From assembly GCA_024226335.1 (NCBI GenBank), contig JAAELY010000118.1, positions 62,001 to 126,000 on the forward strand: DNA of 64,000 nucleotides, in the 5' to 3' direction. Below the pieces are notes generated by a model. That model made no database searches. It was not told the DNA's origin and worked only from the letters and a program-made list of their open reading frames with translations. The stretch comes from a bacterium. GTDB taxonomy: Bacteria > Myxococcota_A > UBA9160 > SZUA-336. Positions 17,128 through 26,328 of the stretch are shown in pieces. The position numbers and the translations under genes are program-made. Position 1 is the first letter of the stretch; each line of letters opens with the position of its first letter.

Positions 17128-18222
17128 TCACGCCCGAGGTGGACCTTCTCCGTCGATCGTTGCCAACTCCGGGTCTTTATCCGGTAGCTCCTGCCAGGGC
17201 ACCTTCCGGCCTTCCTCACCGGCAAGGCGCGCGTACAGCGTCCGGAAGGCGAGAGTGGCATCGTCGGCCGCAACATTCACGGAATTTTCAAGCCCGCCCG
17301 GGTCGCACGCGAGCATCGTGGTCAGGGCACGGTGGTCCTCACGTGTGAGTCGCCGGGTGACGAACCGCTGAAGGATCTCGCCGAGCAGGTGCGGAGCGCG
17401 CGTGCGCACCAACTCCGGGAACACCCAGGTCTGGCTCTCGTTTGCCGGCGTGATGTTTACCAGGATCACGTCCCATGTGCCGTTGTCGTAGGCCTGGTGA
17501 TGGAAGACCAGGCCCGGTAGCTCGAAGCGGTAGTGGTACTCGCTCTGTGGTCGCGACAACCAGCCCATCAAGATGCCGAGCCACGAGTTCGTGCCCGCAG
17601 TCTCGACCCGCTCCGCAGTCCACGGCGATTCGGGATCGTCATCGCCAGTAAATCCTCGAGCGTCCTCATCGATCAGAATGCGCTGTCTCGGAATCCGTTT
17701 CGGGTAGCCCGGCAGGGTTTGTCGGTGGACGAAGCTCAGATGCGAGTTGTCGATCGCGTTCTCGACGACGTGAAGAAACGGTGCGTCGATGAGTTCAGGC
17801 TTTCCGAAGCTGCGCCGCTGGCGCGGTGCCGGTTCCCAGAAGGAATGCCAGGGCGGCTGCGGTCGGCTCTGCTCGTGTTCACCGAGCCAGATCCAGAGGA
17901 GTCCCTGCTGTTCCCGCACGGAGTAGCTGCGGGTGTGTGCGCCGCGCGGAATTGCCAGATCGCCCGGTTGTGAGGGAATGCACTCGCAACGTCCATCGGT
18001 CGAGAAGCGCCATCCGTGACCAGGACACTCCAGGGTGGAGTCGACGACACGGCCCCGCCCCAGGTCCGAACCGCGATGTGGGCAGACGGCGTCCAGCGCA
18101 TGTGCGACCCCTTCGGCGTTGCGAAACAGGGCGACACTGCCGCCCAGAAGGCGGCGAGTGAGCGGTTTCCGGTCGAGTTCGCGACTCCAACCGGCCATGT
18201 ACCAGGCGTTTCGAGCAAACAT
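17128..18222 (-). CDS. Rieske-type aromatic ring-hydroxylating oxygenase, large subunit
   Basis: A Rieske [2Fe-2S] domain in the N-terminal third carries Cys47-Pro-His49 and Cys66-x2-His69 (VCPHRGSDL and ECPGHGW). The mononuclear iron site is N155xxD158xxH161x4H166 (ENAIDNSHLSFVH), the usual layout of phenylpropionate-dioxygenase-like and Rieske demethylase-type proteins. At 364 residues it matches single-component-style oxygenases such as vanillate demethylase. No ferredoxin or reductase is adjacent, so electrons must come from elsewhere. It is the last gene of a minus-strand run from the GST at 22538. Confidence 0.9.
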   Translation of the reverse strand: MFARNAWYMAGWSRELDRKPLTRRLLGGSVALFRNAEGVAHALDAVCPHRGSDLGRGRVVDSTLECPGHGWRFSTDGRCECIPSQPGDLAIPRGAHTRSYSVREQQGLLWIWLGEHEQSRPQPPWHSFWEPAPRQRRSFGKPELIDAPFLHVVENAIDNSHLSFVHRQTLPGYPKRIPRQRILIDEDARGFTGDDDPESPWTAERVETAGTNSWLGILMGWLSRPQSEYHYRFELPGLVFHHQAYDNGTWDVILVNITPANESQTWVFPELVRTRAPHLLGEILQRFVTRRLTREDHRALTTMLACDPGGLENSVNVAADDATLAFRTLYARLAGEEGRKVPWQELPDKDPELATIDGEGPPRA

Positions 18223-18300
18223 CGGCGCTTCACTCGGCGGCTGAATCGCTTGTCGACTTTAGTCGCGCGGCGTTTTTCGGGCGCGTTCTTCCGCAACCGG

Positions 18301-18738
18301 CTAGACGGGCTTAGCCACCATCGAAGCGAAGACGACAATCAGCAGCAGGACATGCCCCACCTGCAGCCCCACCTGCAGCCCGACTTTGCCTTCGCTGCTC
18401 CCCTCCGCAACGGCCATCCGCGCCGGTCGGGTAATGAACTCCAGGGCGATACTGTAGAACACCACGACCACCAGGCTGATCCACAACCAGAACTGGGAGA
18501 ACGACCAGGCCCCCATGAACACGGCGACCACCCCCGTCAGGCCGACGACCCCGACGACGAGGTTTTCGATCCGGCCGACGATATTGGCTTTCCCTCGCAG
18601 TCCCTTGTTGGCGCTGTCGGCGGCTGGCTTTACCGCGATCAATACCGAGATCAGCATGGAGGCGATGGCCAACGTCAGAAGCAATACCGCGGCACCGCTG
18701 TGAGCCCAGCTCAGAATCTCATAGGAATTCAAGATCAC
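18301..18738 (-). CDS. Four-helix integral membrane protein, unknown function
   Basis: About 145 residues with four membrane helices: HSGAAVLLLTLAIASMLIS, LVVGVVGLTGVVAVFMGA, WLWISLVVVVFYSIALEF and VGHVLLLIVVFASMV. Starts are GTG 18738 or TTG 18732. A GGAAGG lies upstream of both. Helix arrangement and a histidine in helices 1 and 4 recall small cytochrome-like or CopD/SirB-like membrane proteins, but I cannot assign a family. It sits between the deacylase and the Rieske oxygenase, 78 bases before the latter, and could be a membrane electron carrier for it. That is only a guess. Confidence 0.6.
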   Translation of the reverse strand: MILNSYEILSWAHSGAAVLLLTLAIASMLISVLIAVKPAADSANKGLRGKANIVGRIENLVVGVVGLTGVVAVFMGAWSFSQFWLWISLVVVVFYSIALEFITRPARMAVAEGSSEGKVGLQVGLQVGHVLLLIVVFASMVAKPV

Positions 18739-18855
18739 CCACCTTCCATTTCCGGATCCTACCAGCGGATTCGGCAAAGCCCTGAGTCCGCGATCATCCC
18801 ACTCCGGGCAGGGGATGACCAATCTCCGCAGTCGCCTCTCCGAACAACCAGCCGC

Positions 18856-20487
18856 TCAGTGCCGGAGGATGCGGCCCGCGCGGACTCCCCGCACGGCTGT
18901 GCCTTCCTTGACGACTTGATGGCCGTTCAGGAAGACGTGCTCGATGCCTGTCGGCCGACCGGCCGGTTGATTGCCCTGCGGGGGTCGGTCGCTGATGCGA
19001 TCTGCGTCAAATACGACGACGTCGGCTGCTTTGCCTGGAGCGAGCACGCCTCGATCCGCCAGGCCGAAGCGCTGGGCGCTCGCGGAAGTCATGCGTTGAA
19101 TGGCCGGACCGAGTTCGAACAGCTTTCGATCGCGGCGCATTGGTCCCAGGATTCTGGGGAAAGTCCCGAGTGAAGCCGGGTTCGGATAGCCGCTGCTTCG
19201 CACCACCGTGTCGGTTTCGAAGAGACAGGCCGGGTGCCGCAGGACGCTTTCCAAAGCCGTTTCCCTGCCGGGTTCACCGCTGTACGTGTGAAAGAGCATC
19301 AATGTGGCGCCATTGCTCTTTTCGGCGAGCCGGAGCAGGGCGTCGAAGGAACCGGTTCCCCAGAGCCTGGCGATCTGATCGATCCGGAGTCCGTTCAGTT
19401 CTTCCCACCCCTCGACACCGCTATCCATGACCTGGAAATCGGGGTAGCTGAAACCGACGAGCCGGAAGCCCGCCTCCAGTTCGATGCGCAGCCGCGCGCG
19501 TGCCGTTCGACTGCGGAACGCATCCGGGAGCCGCGCGAGAAACCAATAGGGCAGCGGCGCAAAAATCGTGGTGTTGCCGCAGGTATAGGGGAAGGCGTCG
19601 ATCATCACGTCCAGCCCCTGTTCGCGGGCGCGCTCGAAACGGGCCAGTGCCTTTTCCGCGGTCGACCAGCTCCGGCGGCCCACGAAGATGAAGTGGGACA
19701 GTTGTAGCTGGACTCCGGTCGCGAGTCCGACCGCGAGCATCTCATCGAGAGCGCGCAGATTATGGGCGCCGAAGCTCGTCAACGGATAACAGGGTGAGAT
19801 CCTGGAGAGGGCCTTCAGGTGAACGGTGACCGGTTTACCGGCCTGCGCGGCGACACGGCACAGCGCTTCCAGTTCTTCTTGTGGTGAGTACATACCCGGG
19901 TCGTAGCCGAGGCCGAAGCTGAGTCCACAGGCCCCTTGATCCAGCGCCAGTCGCGCAGCTTCGAGTGTGGCGTCGAGATCCTCCTTCGACATCGCTCCAC
20001 GCGCCGTGTCGGAGACCGCATAGCGAAGCGAGCCGTGGCCGACGAGTTGCGCGAGGTTGAGGCAGGGGCCCACCGCCTCGAGACGATCGAAGAAATCCTT
20101 GACCGAGTGCCAGGAGGTTTCGAAGGGGAGATCGATCAATGCCTCGGCGGACTCGAGCAGCCTGCCGCTCGCTACTTCGCGCAACGGTGCTGGAGACGTG
20201 CCACAGTTTCCTCCGACTACGGTTGTCACCCCCTGCTCGAGCATGCAGGCGAGCAGATCGGCGTGCTCGACGGCCGGAAGCAGCCAGTCTGCGTGGGAGT
20301 GCATGTCGATGAAGCCGGGTGCTACCGCCAGTCCAGTGGCATCGATGACCAGATCAGCATCGGGAAGGGGCGATTCGGCGGGGAGCAAAGCTCTGACCGC
20401 GTCGTCCTGAAGGAGCAGATGTCCTTCTCGAGCGGGTCCGCCGAGTCCATCGAGTATCTGGCCGGAGTGGATCAGTGTCGTCGACAC
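18856..20487 (-). CDS. N-acyl-D-amino-acid deacylase / D-aminoacylase-type amidohydrolase
   Basis: A 543-residue amidohydrolase that should release an acyl group from an N-acyl-D-amino acid or similar amide. Metal-binding HSH is His63/His65 in GFIDMHSHADW. Cys95 in VVGGNCGTS matches the metal-ligand cysteine characteristic of D-aminoacylases. The further His in VTVHLKAL and LQLSHF, and an Asp in FETDTVVRS, complete the site. The C-terminal beta-sandwich carries GVLAPGKAADVVVFD. The start GTG 20487 has GGGAGA about 7 bases upstream. It is 20 bases after the PHP gene on the same strand. Confidence 0.9.
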   Translation of the reverse strand: MSTTLIHSGQILDGLGGPAREGHLLLQDDAVRALLPAESPLPDADLVIDATGLAVAPGFIDMHSHADWLLPAVEHADLLACMLEQGVTTVVGGNCGTSPAPLREVASGRLLESAEALIDLPFETSWHSVKDFFDRLEAVGPCLNLAQLVGHGSLRYAVSDTARGAMSKEDLDATLEAARLALDQGACGLSFGLGYDPGMYSPQEELEALCRVAAQAGKPVTVHLKALSRISPCYPLTSFGAHNLRALDEMLAVGLATGVQLQLSHFIFVGRRSWSTAEKALARFERAREQGLDVMIDAFPYTCGNTTIFAPLPYWFLARLPDAFRSRTARARLRIELEAGFRLVGFSYPDFQVMDSGVEGWEELNGLRIDQIARLWGTGSFDALLRLAEKSNGATLMLFHTYSGEPGRETALESVLRHPACLFETDTVVRSSGYPNPASLGTFPRILGPMRRDRKLFELGPAIQRMTSASAQRFGLADRGVLAPGKAADVVVFDADRISDRPPQGNQPAGRPTGIEHVFLNGHQVVKEGTAVRGVRAGRILRH

Positions 20488-20507
20488 GTATTGTCTCCCG
20501 TTCCTGG

Positions 20508-21347
20508 TTAGCCCGAGTCCCGAAGCTTCTGTCGAGTACCAACGGTTGTCAGATCCATGTACGTCAGCTGCAGCTTCTCGACGATCTGTTTCGCCTCTCC
20601 CGTTCTGGCCTGCAGGTCTATGGGACGATGGGCGTCGGAGTTGACGACGACCTTGACGCCAAAGCTCGTCGCCTCTTCCCAGAAGGGGATCCACGGGTAG
20701 AGAGCAAAGGAGCTGTCCTTGTTCCGGTAGGCCTGTTTTCTCAAACCGAGGGCGTTGATTTCCATCCCGACATCGAGATCAGCAGCGGCCTGCAGCAGGT
20801 CTCGTGAGCAGGCAGCCACATCCGGATCCCACCTCGGGCAGCAATTTCCGAAGATGTCCGGATGGGCGATGAAGTCGAACAGTCCGGTTTCCATCATTTC
20901 GATGTTGTAATCGGTGAAGGTCCGGAGCACCTCGGACGAGAACGGACGGCCGTATGTATCGCGCCATCTCTCGCCGATCGGGAAGAGATGGGCGGCGCCG
21001 ATGAGATAGTCGAACTCGTATTTGCCGAGGAGTTCGTCTTCGTAGAATGAATGAAATTCCGGAACCCACTCGCATTCCATGCCTTTCAGGATGGTGAGTT
21101 CGGGGAATTCGATCCTGGCCTGATCGATCGCGCGGACATAACCAGGAAGTTCTGCGTATTCCATTCGTACTGCAATCCAGCGATCGTCGGGGAAGGCTGA
21201 ATGATCCGTGAAGCCCAGGGTTTTCATTCCCCTTTTCCGGGCTTCCTCGCAGTAGTCGGCTACGTCCCCCTGTGCGTGCTTGCACCGGTAGGTATGCGTA
21301 TGAAAGTTATGCAGGTGCTCTTCGTTAGTCATTCGGGTTTCGCTCAT
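20508..21347 (-). CDS. PHP-domain phosphoesterase (histidinol-phosphatase-like)
   Basis: A 279-residue PHP-superfamily metal-dependent phosphoesterase. The four PHP motifs are visible: NFHTHTYRCKHA, GFTDHS, AHLFPI/AHPDIFGN and VVNSDAHRP. Best overall match is the HisK-type histidinol phosphatase subgroup, though no his genes are nearby, so another small phosphate ester is equally possible. The ATG at 21347 has GGAG 5 bases upstream. It lies 39 bases after the GST gene and 20 before the deacylase gene. Confidence 0.85.
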   Translation of the reverse strand: MSETRMTNEEHLHNFHTHTYRCKHAQGDVADYCEEARKRGMKTLGFTDHSAFPDDRWIAVRMEYAELPGYVRAIDQARIEFPELTILKGMECEWVPEFHSFYEDELLGKYEFDYLIGAAHLFPIGERWRDTYGRPFSSEVLRTFTDYNIEMMETGLFDFIAHPDIFGNCCPRWDPDVAACSRDLLQAAADLDVGMEINALGLRKQAYRNKDSSFALYPWIPFWEEATSFGVKVVVNSDAHRPIDLQARTGEAKQIVEKLQLTYMDLTTVGTRQKLRDSG

Positions 21348-21386
21348 GCGTCTCCGGAGGTGTGAGCCTGAGAAGCGTCTTCTCCA

Positions 21387-22538
21387 TCATTCATCGACAG
21401 CCATGCGATTGCGCACGCGTGTGAGTCGGCGCCCCAATTGCAGTTTCAGCAGCACTTCGCCATCGCATTTCCGCAGCAGGGTTTCGCAACTCTTGCGCTC
21501 GCCCGGCGGGAGAGTCTGGAACCAGTCCAGCGTTCGCTGCAGGACCCAGAGGGGATACACCCCGGCCTGGGACTGAGCGGGGACGCCGCGCAGTTCCGAT
21601 TCGAAGTGCCCGACAGCGGGTTCATCGAACTCCTTTTCGGACACGAAACTGCCTGCGGACAGGCCGGAATGCTCCGCGGCCCAGGCGTTGAAGAGTTCGG
21701 CTGAACGGATCAGGTTGTCGCCTACGTCGCGCAGGAACATCTGCAACAGTTCGATCGTCGTCTCCGGGATCTCGTCGTTGGCCAGGTAGCATTCGGCTGC
21801 ATCGGGAAACTCGGGCGATGCGATCTCTGGTGTGTTCATCTGTTCCGTCCAGCGGAACACCCGCGGTGCCCTTTGCTTCATCAGCATGGAGGGGACCGGG
21901 TCACGAGCGAGGTGTCCGAACAGAGGTCCCATCAAGACGTGGTCGGCGATGCTCGGCAGACCGCCGAAGAGATACGGGTGAACCGTGAAGTGCCGCTCCA
22001 GGATATCGAGAGTGTCGAAGTAGATCGATTCCAGAACGGTGAAGTGCTTCTCATTGACTCCGACCGCCGTTCTCTTGCCCTCCATGCGATCGGCAATCAC
22101 GCGTCCATAGTGGTCGAGTTCTTCATTCGTACCGCCCGGTCGGAAGGAGCGACCAAATTCCCGTCCTACGAAACCGTAGTTCTCATCCATGAAGTTCCAG
22201 CGGTAGTGCCACGCTGTACGGCCGAGTCCGAAATCGAGGAGCGATTCGAAGAGTCGCGCGATGAGTTGCTGGCGCGGCCCCGGTGGGTACGCCGGCGGCT
22301 CCGGATGGCGCGCCTCCAGATAATCGAAAATCGCAGTCGTGTCCTGCACGACTGTGCCGTCCGGTGCTTCGAGTTGCGGAATGCGATGGTTCTCACTCGC
22401 GGGTCGGACGTACTCGCGGAATCGAGCAACTCCGGGGACGCGTTCAACGAATGGGATTCCCTTCTTTCTCAGATAGCTGCGCGTCTTCGCTGTTGCGTAG
22501 GAGGCGTAGGAACCGTAGAGGACATAGGGCTCGCTCAT
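21387..22538 (-). CDS. Glutathione S-transferase family protein, extended
   Basis: 383 residues. The N-terminal thioredoxin-like GST domain runs YVLYGSYASYATAKTRSYL, RIPQLEAPDGTVVQDTTAIFDYLE (the cis-Pro and Ser-binding motif). An all-helical domain follows with LFGGLPSIADHVLMGPL. There is no CPxC-type cysteine; the catalytic region has Ser/Tyr. The C-terminal 130 residues are an extra helical extension beyond ordinary GSTs. The frame is open upstream to 22904, but that part is basic and implausible, so I use ATG 22538. It begins the minus-strand run through the Rieske gene. Confidence 0.85.
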   Translation of the reverse strand: MSEPYVLYGSYASYATAKTRSYLRKKGIPFVERVPGVARFREYVRPASENHRIPQLEAPDGTVVQDTTAIFDYLEARHPEPPAYPPGPRQQLIARLFESLLDFGLGRTAWHYRWNFMDENYGFVGREFGRSFRPGGTNEELDHYGRVIADRMEGKRTAVGVNEKHFTVLESIYFDTLDILERHFTVHPYLFGGLPSIADHVLMGPLFGHLARDPVPSMLMKQRAPRVFRWTEQMNTPEIASPEFPDAAECYLANDEIPETTIELLQMFLRDVGDNLIRSAELFNAWAAEHSGLSAGSFVSEKEFDEPAVGHFESELRGVPAQSQAGVYPLWVLQRTLDWFQTLPPGERKSCETLLRKCDGEVLLKLQLGRRLTRVRNRMAVDE

Positions 22539-22658
22539 GCACTTCACCTGTTGGATCGGGTTCAGGGGACCACGGAAGACTCTACGAAATCGCCGCTCTC
22601 GTCCAGCGGGCGAGTATGACCTGAGCCGGGTCACTGGCCGGGGAAGCCGCTCGCCTGA

Positions 22659-23126
22659 ATGAGAATGGAAAGCCGGAACAGGTCGCTCGCAGCTTTCCAG
22701 ACCTTTTCCGAGACGCATTCGATCGAAGATCTGGGCCTGGTGCCCTTTGTAGGCATCTACGATGAGCCGGCGAAAGACGCCGGTGACGTCGTCGTCGCCG
22801 TCCTCAACCTCGACAACGGAGCACATAACATCGGGGTGTCGAGTGTTGCATACTCTCCAGCTGAAGATGCCGAGGTGCAGTTTGCTACTTCCCCGATCGG
22901 ACAAGCGCGTGGGATCTTCAAGAGTCGAGTAGAGACCGGTGCGCCTGTGGGAATTGCTGGCCCGTCATCCAGGGTTCAACTGGCTGAGGAGGTCTACCTG
23001 GAAGTAGCGTACATCGGTCGCATGCCCGACACGAAAAAGGCTCCCAGCTACACGGTGCTCTTCGAGTGTGGCGTGCATCGCGACATGCTTCAGCTCCAGC
23101 TCGTCCGTCCCTGGGACGGGAACTGA
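22659..23126 (+). CDS. Hypothetical protein
   Basis: This 155-residue open frame starts at ATG 22659, divergent from the GST gene and convergent with the hydrolase. Its composition is protein-like (DVVVAVLNLDNGAHNIGV, YLEVAYIGRMPD, SYTVLFECGVHRDMLQLQL), and the opposite strand reads as arginine/serine-rich shadow. It suggests a small mixed alpha/beta or beta-sandwich domain. No motif recognised. The first 15 residues may not be translated, and no clear ribosome-binding site is seen. Confidence 0.5.
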   Translation: MRMESRNRSLAAFQTFSETHSIEDLGLVPFVGIYDEPAKDAGDVVVAVLNLDNGAHNIGVSSVAYSPAEDAEVQFATSPIGQARGIFKSRVETGAPVGIAGPSSRVQLAEEVYLEVAYIGRMPDTKKAPSYTVLFECGVHRDMLQLQLVRPWDGN

Positions 23127-23130
23127 TGGG

Positions 23131-24111
23131 TCAGTTTTCGGCATTGAGGACATCCGCGATGTCCTCAATGCATGCATCCGCATAGCCCCAGACGCCGACC
23201 TTGTCCAGGAATGCGTGGTTGAGGCCGTTGTAGCGGATCGCGCGGGTGGGGACGCCACCCGCCACGAGCTTTCTCGCATAGCCTTCGCCCTGATCGCGAA
23301 TGAAGCAGTACTCCGCTGTCATTACCAGAGCGGGCGGCATGAAGGACACGTCCTCGGCCAGCCAGGGTGAACAACGCGGGTCGCTCACTCGATCGGGTCG
23401 ATCGACGTAGACGGATCTCATGAAGTCACCGAGATCCATCTCTTCCGCACCTTCTTGCGGACCGTGTTCTTCGACGTAGCGACCCGAAATGTCAACTCCG
23501 GGATAGATCAATACCTGGTAGGCAATCGCGGGACCGCCGCGTTCGTGCGCGAGCAGGCAACAGACCGTGGCGAAGTTTCCTCCAGCGCTATCTCCCGCCA
23601 CGACAATGCGAGACGGATCGCCGCCCAGTTCATGTCCGTGTTTCGCAGCCCATTCCACAGCGGCATAACAGTCTTCAAGGCCCGCGGGAAAGCGGTGCTC
23701 CGGGGCGAGGCGATAGTCGACATTAATGACGATATGCCTGGCTCGATCTGCGATACCGCGGGCAATATTCTCCACTACATCGACGCTGCCGCCAATCCAC
23801 CCGCCCCCGTGGAAGTAGAGAAGGATCGGAAGATCCTTTCCCTCCGGTGTGTAGATGCGTACGGGAACATCGCCATCCGGTCCAGGAATGGACGTGTGAT
23901 CAGTTTTGACCGGGTCTCTTACGATATCTTTGTTAGGGAAGCCCATCATCTTGCGGATCAGCTTCACCATGAGCCTGTCCGGGATCAGTCGTGCCAACGA
24001 TGGCCGCAAGATTCGCCGGCCTTTCTGGATGCGCGCCATTTCTTCTCGGACTTCCGGAAATGGCTCGCCCCCTTCGCTGCCGAGGGGGCCTGGGCGGATT
24101 TCGATTTTCAT
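23131..24111 (-). CDS. Alpha/beta hydrolase of the hormone-sensitive-lipase group
   Basis: This 326-residue esterase/lipase-like protein has the oxyanion motif HGGGW (101-105), the nucleophile Ser175 in GDSAGG and the catalytic His299 in LNHAF. The residue that in this family is normally the catalytic Asp (consensus EYDPLRDEG) is Cys269 (EYCFIRDQG), so either Asp273 of the same loop acts as the acid or activity is reduced. The N-terminal 60 residues form the helical cap typical of the group. Substrates are short acyl esters in relatives. Confidence 0.88.
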   Translation of the reverse strand: MKIEIRPGPLGSEGGEPFPEVREEMARIQKGRRILRPSLARLIPDRLMVKLIRKMMGFPNKDIVRDPVKTDHTSIPGPDGDVPVRIYTPEGKDLPILLYFHGGGWIGGSVDVVENIARGIADRARHIVINVDYRLAPEHRFPAGLEDCYAAVEWAAKHGHELGGDPSRIVVAGDSAGGNFATVCCLLAHERGGPAIAYQVLIYPGVDISGRYVEEHGPQEGAEEMDLGDFMRSVYVDRPDRVSDPRCSPWLAEDVSFMPPALVMTAEYCFIRDQGEGYARKLVAGGVPTRAIRYNGLNHAFLDKVGVWGYADACIEDIADVLNAEN

Positions 24112-24536
24112 CGTTTACGGCTTTCCTGGCTCGTGCCTGGTTCAGGGTTGTTCTCACTCTATCGCAAACCTCCGTATTCCAGCCCCCAGGGTCTTGTCTA
24201 CGGGATCCGCCACCTGGAGCGCGGCCAGAGGTTCGCAAAGATCGGCATTCGCAAAAGTGGGGCCGGTGCCAGAACACCCCCATCTAGCGATTCGCCTGGC
24301 GCTTCCTTCCACTCGCTCCAAGAGATGGGTCAAAGCGCCCAATATTGACGTTTCCGCGAGTGGATTTTTGTCTTTTTGACGGAATACGGCCAAAAGTTGG
24401 TTTTTTCACACACTATTTCACTACAAACTGCTTAGATATGGGCACATAGCCCAGTAGTGTTTGTGACGCAGGCGACTCCGGTATCTGTGAACCGGCCGTC
24501 GCGTCTGGACCGTATCCAGCGAGGGAGGGAGATACC
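24112..24536. other. Intergenic region with locally AT-rich leader
   Basis: No gene is supported here. From about 24340 to 24440 the base composition drops sharply in GC compared with the flanks (runs of T at 24364-24377 and 24401-24407), fitting a promoter region shared by the divergent hydrolase and surface-protein genes. I could not place convincing -35/-10 pairs. A GAGGGAGGGA at 24521-24530 is the ribosome-binding site of the next gene. Confidence 0.5.
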
Positions 24537-26317
24537 TTGAGTTTGACTAAATCAAGCTGTGCCATTCTGGTGCTAGCCGTGAGCCTGTCGCTGCCGCAAG
24601 CGGCTCAAGCCGCACCGGACTTCGAGCACGTAGTCATCGTTCCGCAAGTGGACGGTGCATTTACAGCGACAAAGACGGCCAGGGTCTATTTGGACAACAA
24701 CCCAGAAGACCCATTTCCGGGCGATGGTGAAGTCACCTACATCTGCAGCCTGCAAAACGACGTGGGCAGCTTCGTTGCTCTGAATTCGTTTTTGTCAACA
24801 TCATGGCGTCTTGCCCGATCACCGGAATGGGGTATTTCCCCGGCACGGGTGATCACGATCCGGACGCGCCGGGCGGTGAGTTCTTCCCTCCGGCGGACCC
24901 GAACGGCACTGTGCGCTGGAACTTCAATCCGCCCGGAGGCATCTCCGCGGGACAGAGCAGTTCCGAGATGTACGTTACCTCGGTCTGCGCGCCGGGTACC
25001 GGCCAAGACACGATCGTCTCGCTCGGCGGTGAGTTCGGCTTCGATGCAAGCAGCGATTGTCTTGGACCGATGGTCCAGCCGAGCTGCGATCTGGATATCG
25101 AGAAGTTCTGTTTTGTCGAGCCCCCAGCTCCGAGTACGGGTGACGACTGCCAGTGCAAGGTGATCGAAACCGTGTTCGAGTACACGGGGGATGCGTGCTC
25201 GGCCACGACCAACTACCAGGAAGGCAAGTTCGAGTGCAGCGGCGATCCAGGTTTTGCGACTCCGGTAGAGATCACTGAATCGATCTCGAGCATCGACGTG
25301 GCGCCGACTGGTCAGGTGACTGAGATTCTCGATCGCGTCACGCTGCGCGCCACGAGCGGGAACTTTCCTTCGAACACAGGGGTTTCGGTCAAGCAGGCCA
25401 GATCTTCCGTACAAGATCTCGTGATTCACGCCTCGTGCTCCAAGGCCCTGAACGTGGGCGATCAGTTCGGCTCGCTCAAGCTAGTCAAACTCGAAACGAC
25501 AAATGGAGGCGTGGTCGAACTCCAGGATCCGAACGCATCAGCGGAAACCAATTCGTGCTCGGTTCCCGTTGCACCCATCGGAACCCCCTGTAGTTCCCGA
25601 CCTTCTGCGGTCTCGATCCGCTATGTGGGCGGAGGCTGCGCAGACACCACGAACGACCAGAGTGGCGCGTACACCTGCGTGGGGGATGCCGGTACGGCCG
25701 AGCCCGTTCGGATCATCGTCTCGGAGGGTGGGAGCACCTATCTGGATACCGGCCTGCCGGCGACTCAGGAACTCGGCGATATCTCCGACGCGCTGGCAAG
25801 TGCGGCGGGTGAGTCCAAGTTCCCGACGAACACGGACATCCGGATCTACAATTCGGTCGGGACCGAGATCGAGATGCTCAGGATCCACACGTCCTGCTCG
25901 AAGAGCCTGGCCATCGGTGACCGGTTCGGTGCCATCCAGATCGTTGGTTTCGACGATGTGAACTTCGGCGATACCGTCGAGTACACCTACAATGTGACCA
26001 ATCCCAACGGTGAAGACGTGGTCAACGTGGCCGTGACCGACGATAAGATCAGCAATGTGATCTGCCCGTCGACGACGATCCCCGCGGCTGCAACGATGAC
26101 GTGTACCGCAGACCAGTTCATTTCTCTGGACACTCTGAACACGGCTACGGTCACCGGCCAATCGGTGAGTGGAGCGATCTGCGATCCGGGCTTCGCCGGT
26201 GCGAACGTCACGATCGATGAGGTCGACGTCAGCACGACCAAGAAGAAGAAGAAGAAGAAAAGCAAGAAGAAGGTCCGGAAGAAGGTCGACAAGAAGAAGC
26301 GCCGTCACCGTCACTAG
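24537..26317 (+). pseudogene. Exported cysteine-rich repeat protein with Lys-rich tail, interrupted by a one-base frameshift
   Basis: A TTG start at 24537 with a strong upstream GAGGGAGGGA opens a signal peptide (core AILVLAVSLSLP, cleavage near AQAAP). The frame continues naturally to about 24788. The sensible frame then continues one base off (from the T-run at 24789-24793) to a stop at 26317. Adding one T restores about 593 residues. The rest holds two related domains of about 115 residues, each opening with a YTG/YVGGGC-type strand and closing with HTSCSK.L..GD.FG. A DUF11-like beta domain follows (VEYTYNVTNPNGEDVVNVAV), then a 25-residue Lys/Arg tail. The cause may be mutation, phase variation or a sequencing error. 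Function unknown; a cell-surface role is inferred. Confidence 0.8.
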
Positions 26318-26328
26318 ACGTCGGCTAG

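Noticed and set aside
24785-24795. Programmed -1 ribosomal frameshift as explanation for the split surface gene
   Set aside because: The local sequence reads TCG TTT TTG in the first frame, which is not a proper X XXY YYZ slippery heptamer, and I see no stimulatory hairpin or internal Shine-Dalgarno. A one-base deletion explains it more simply.
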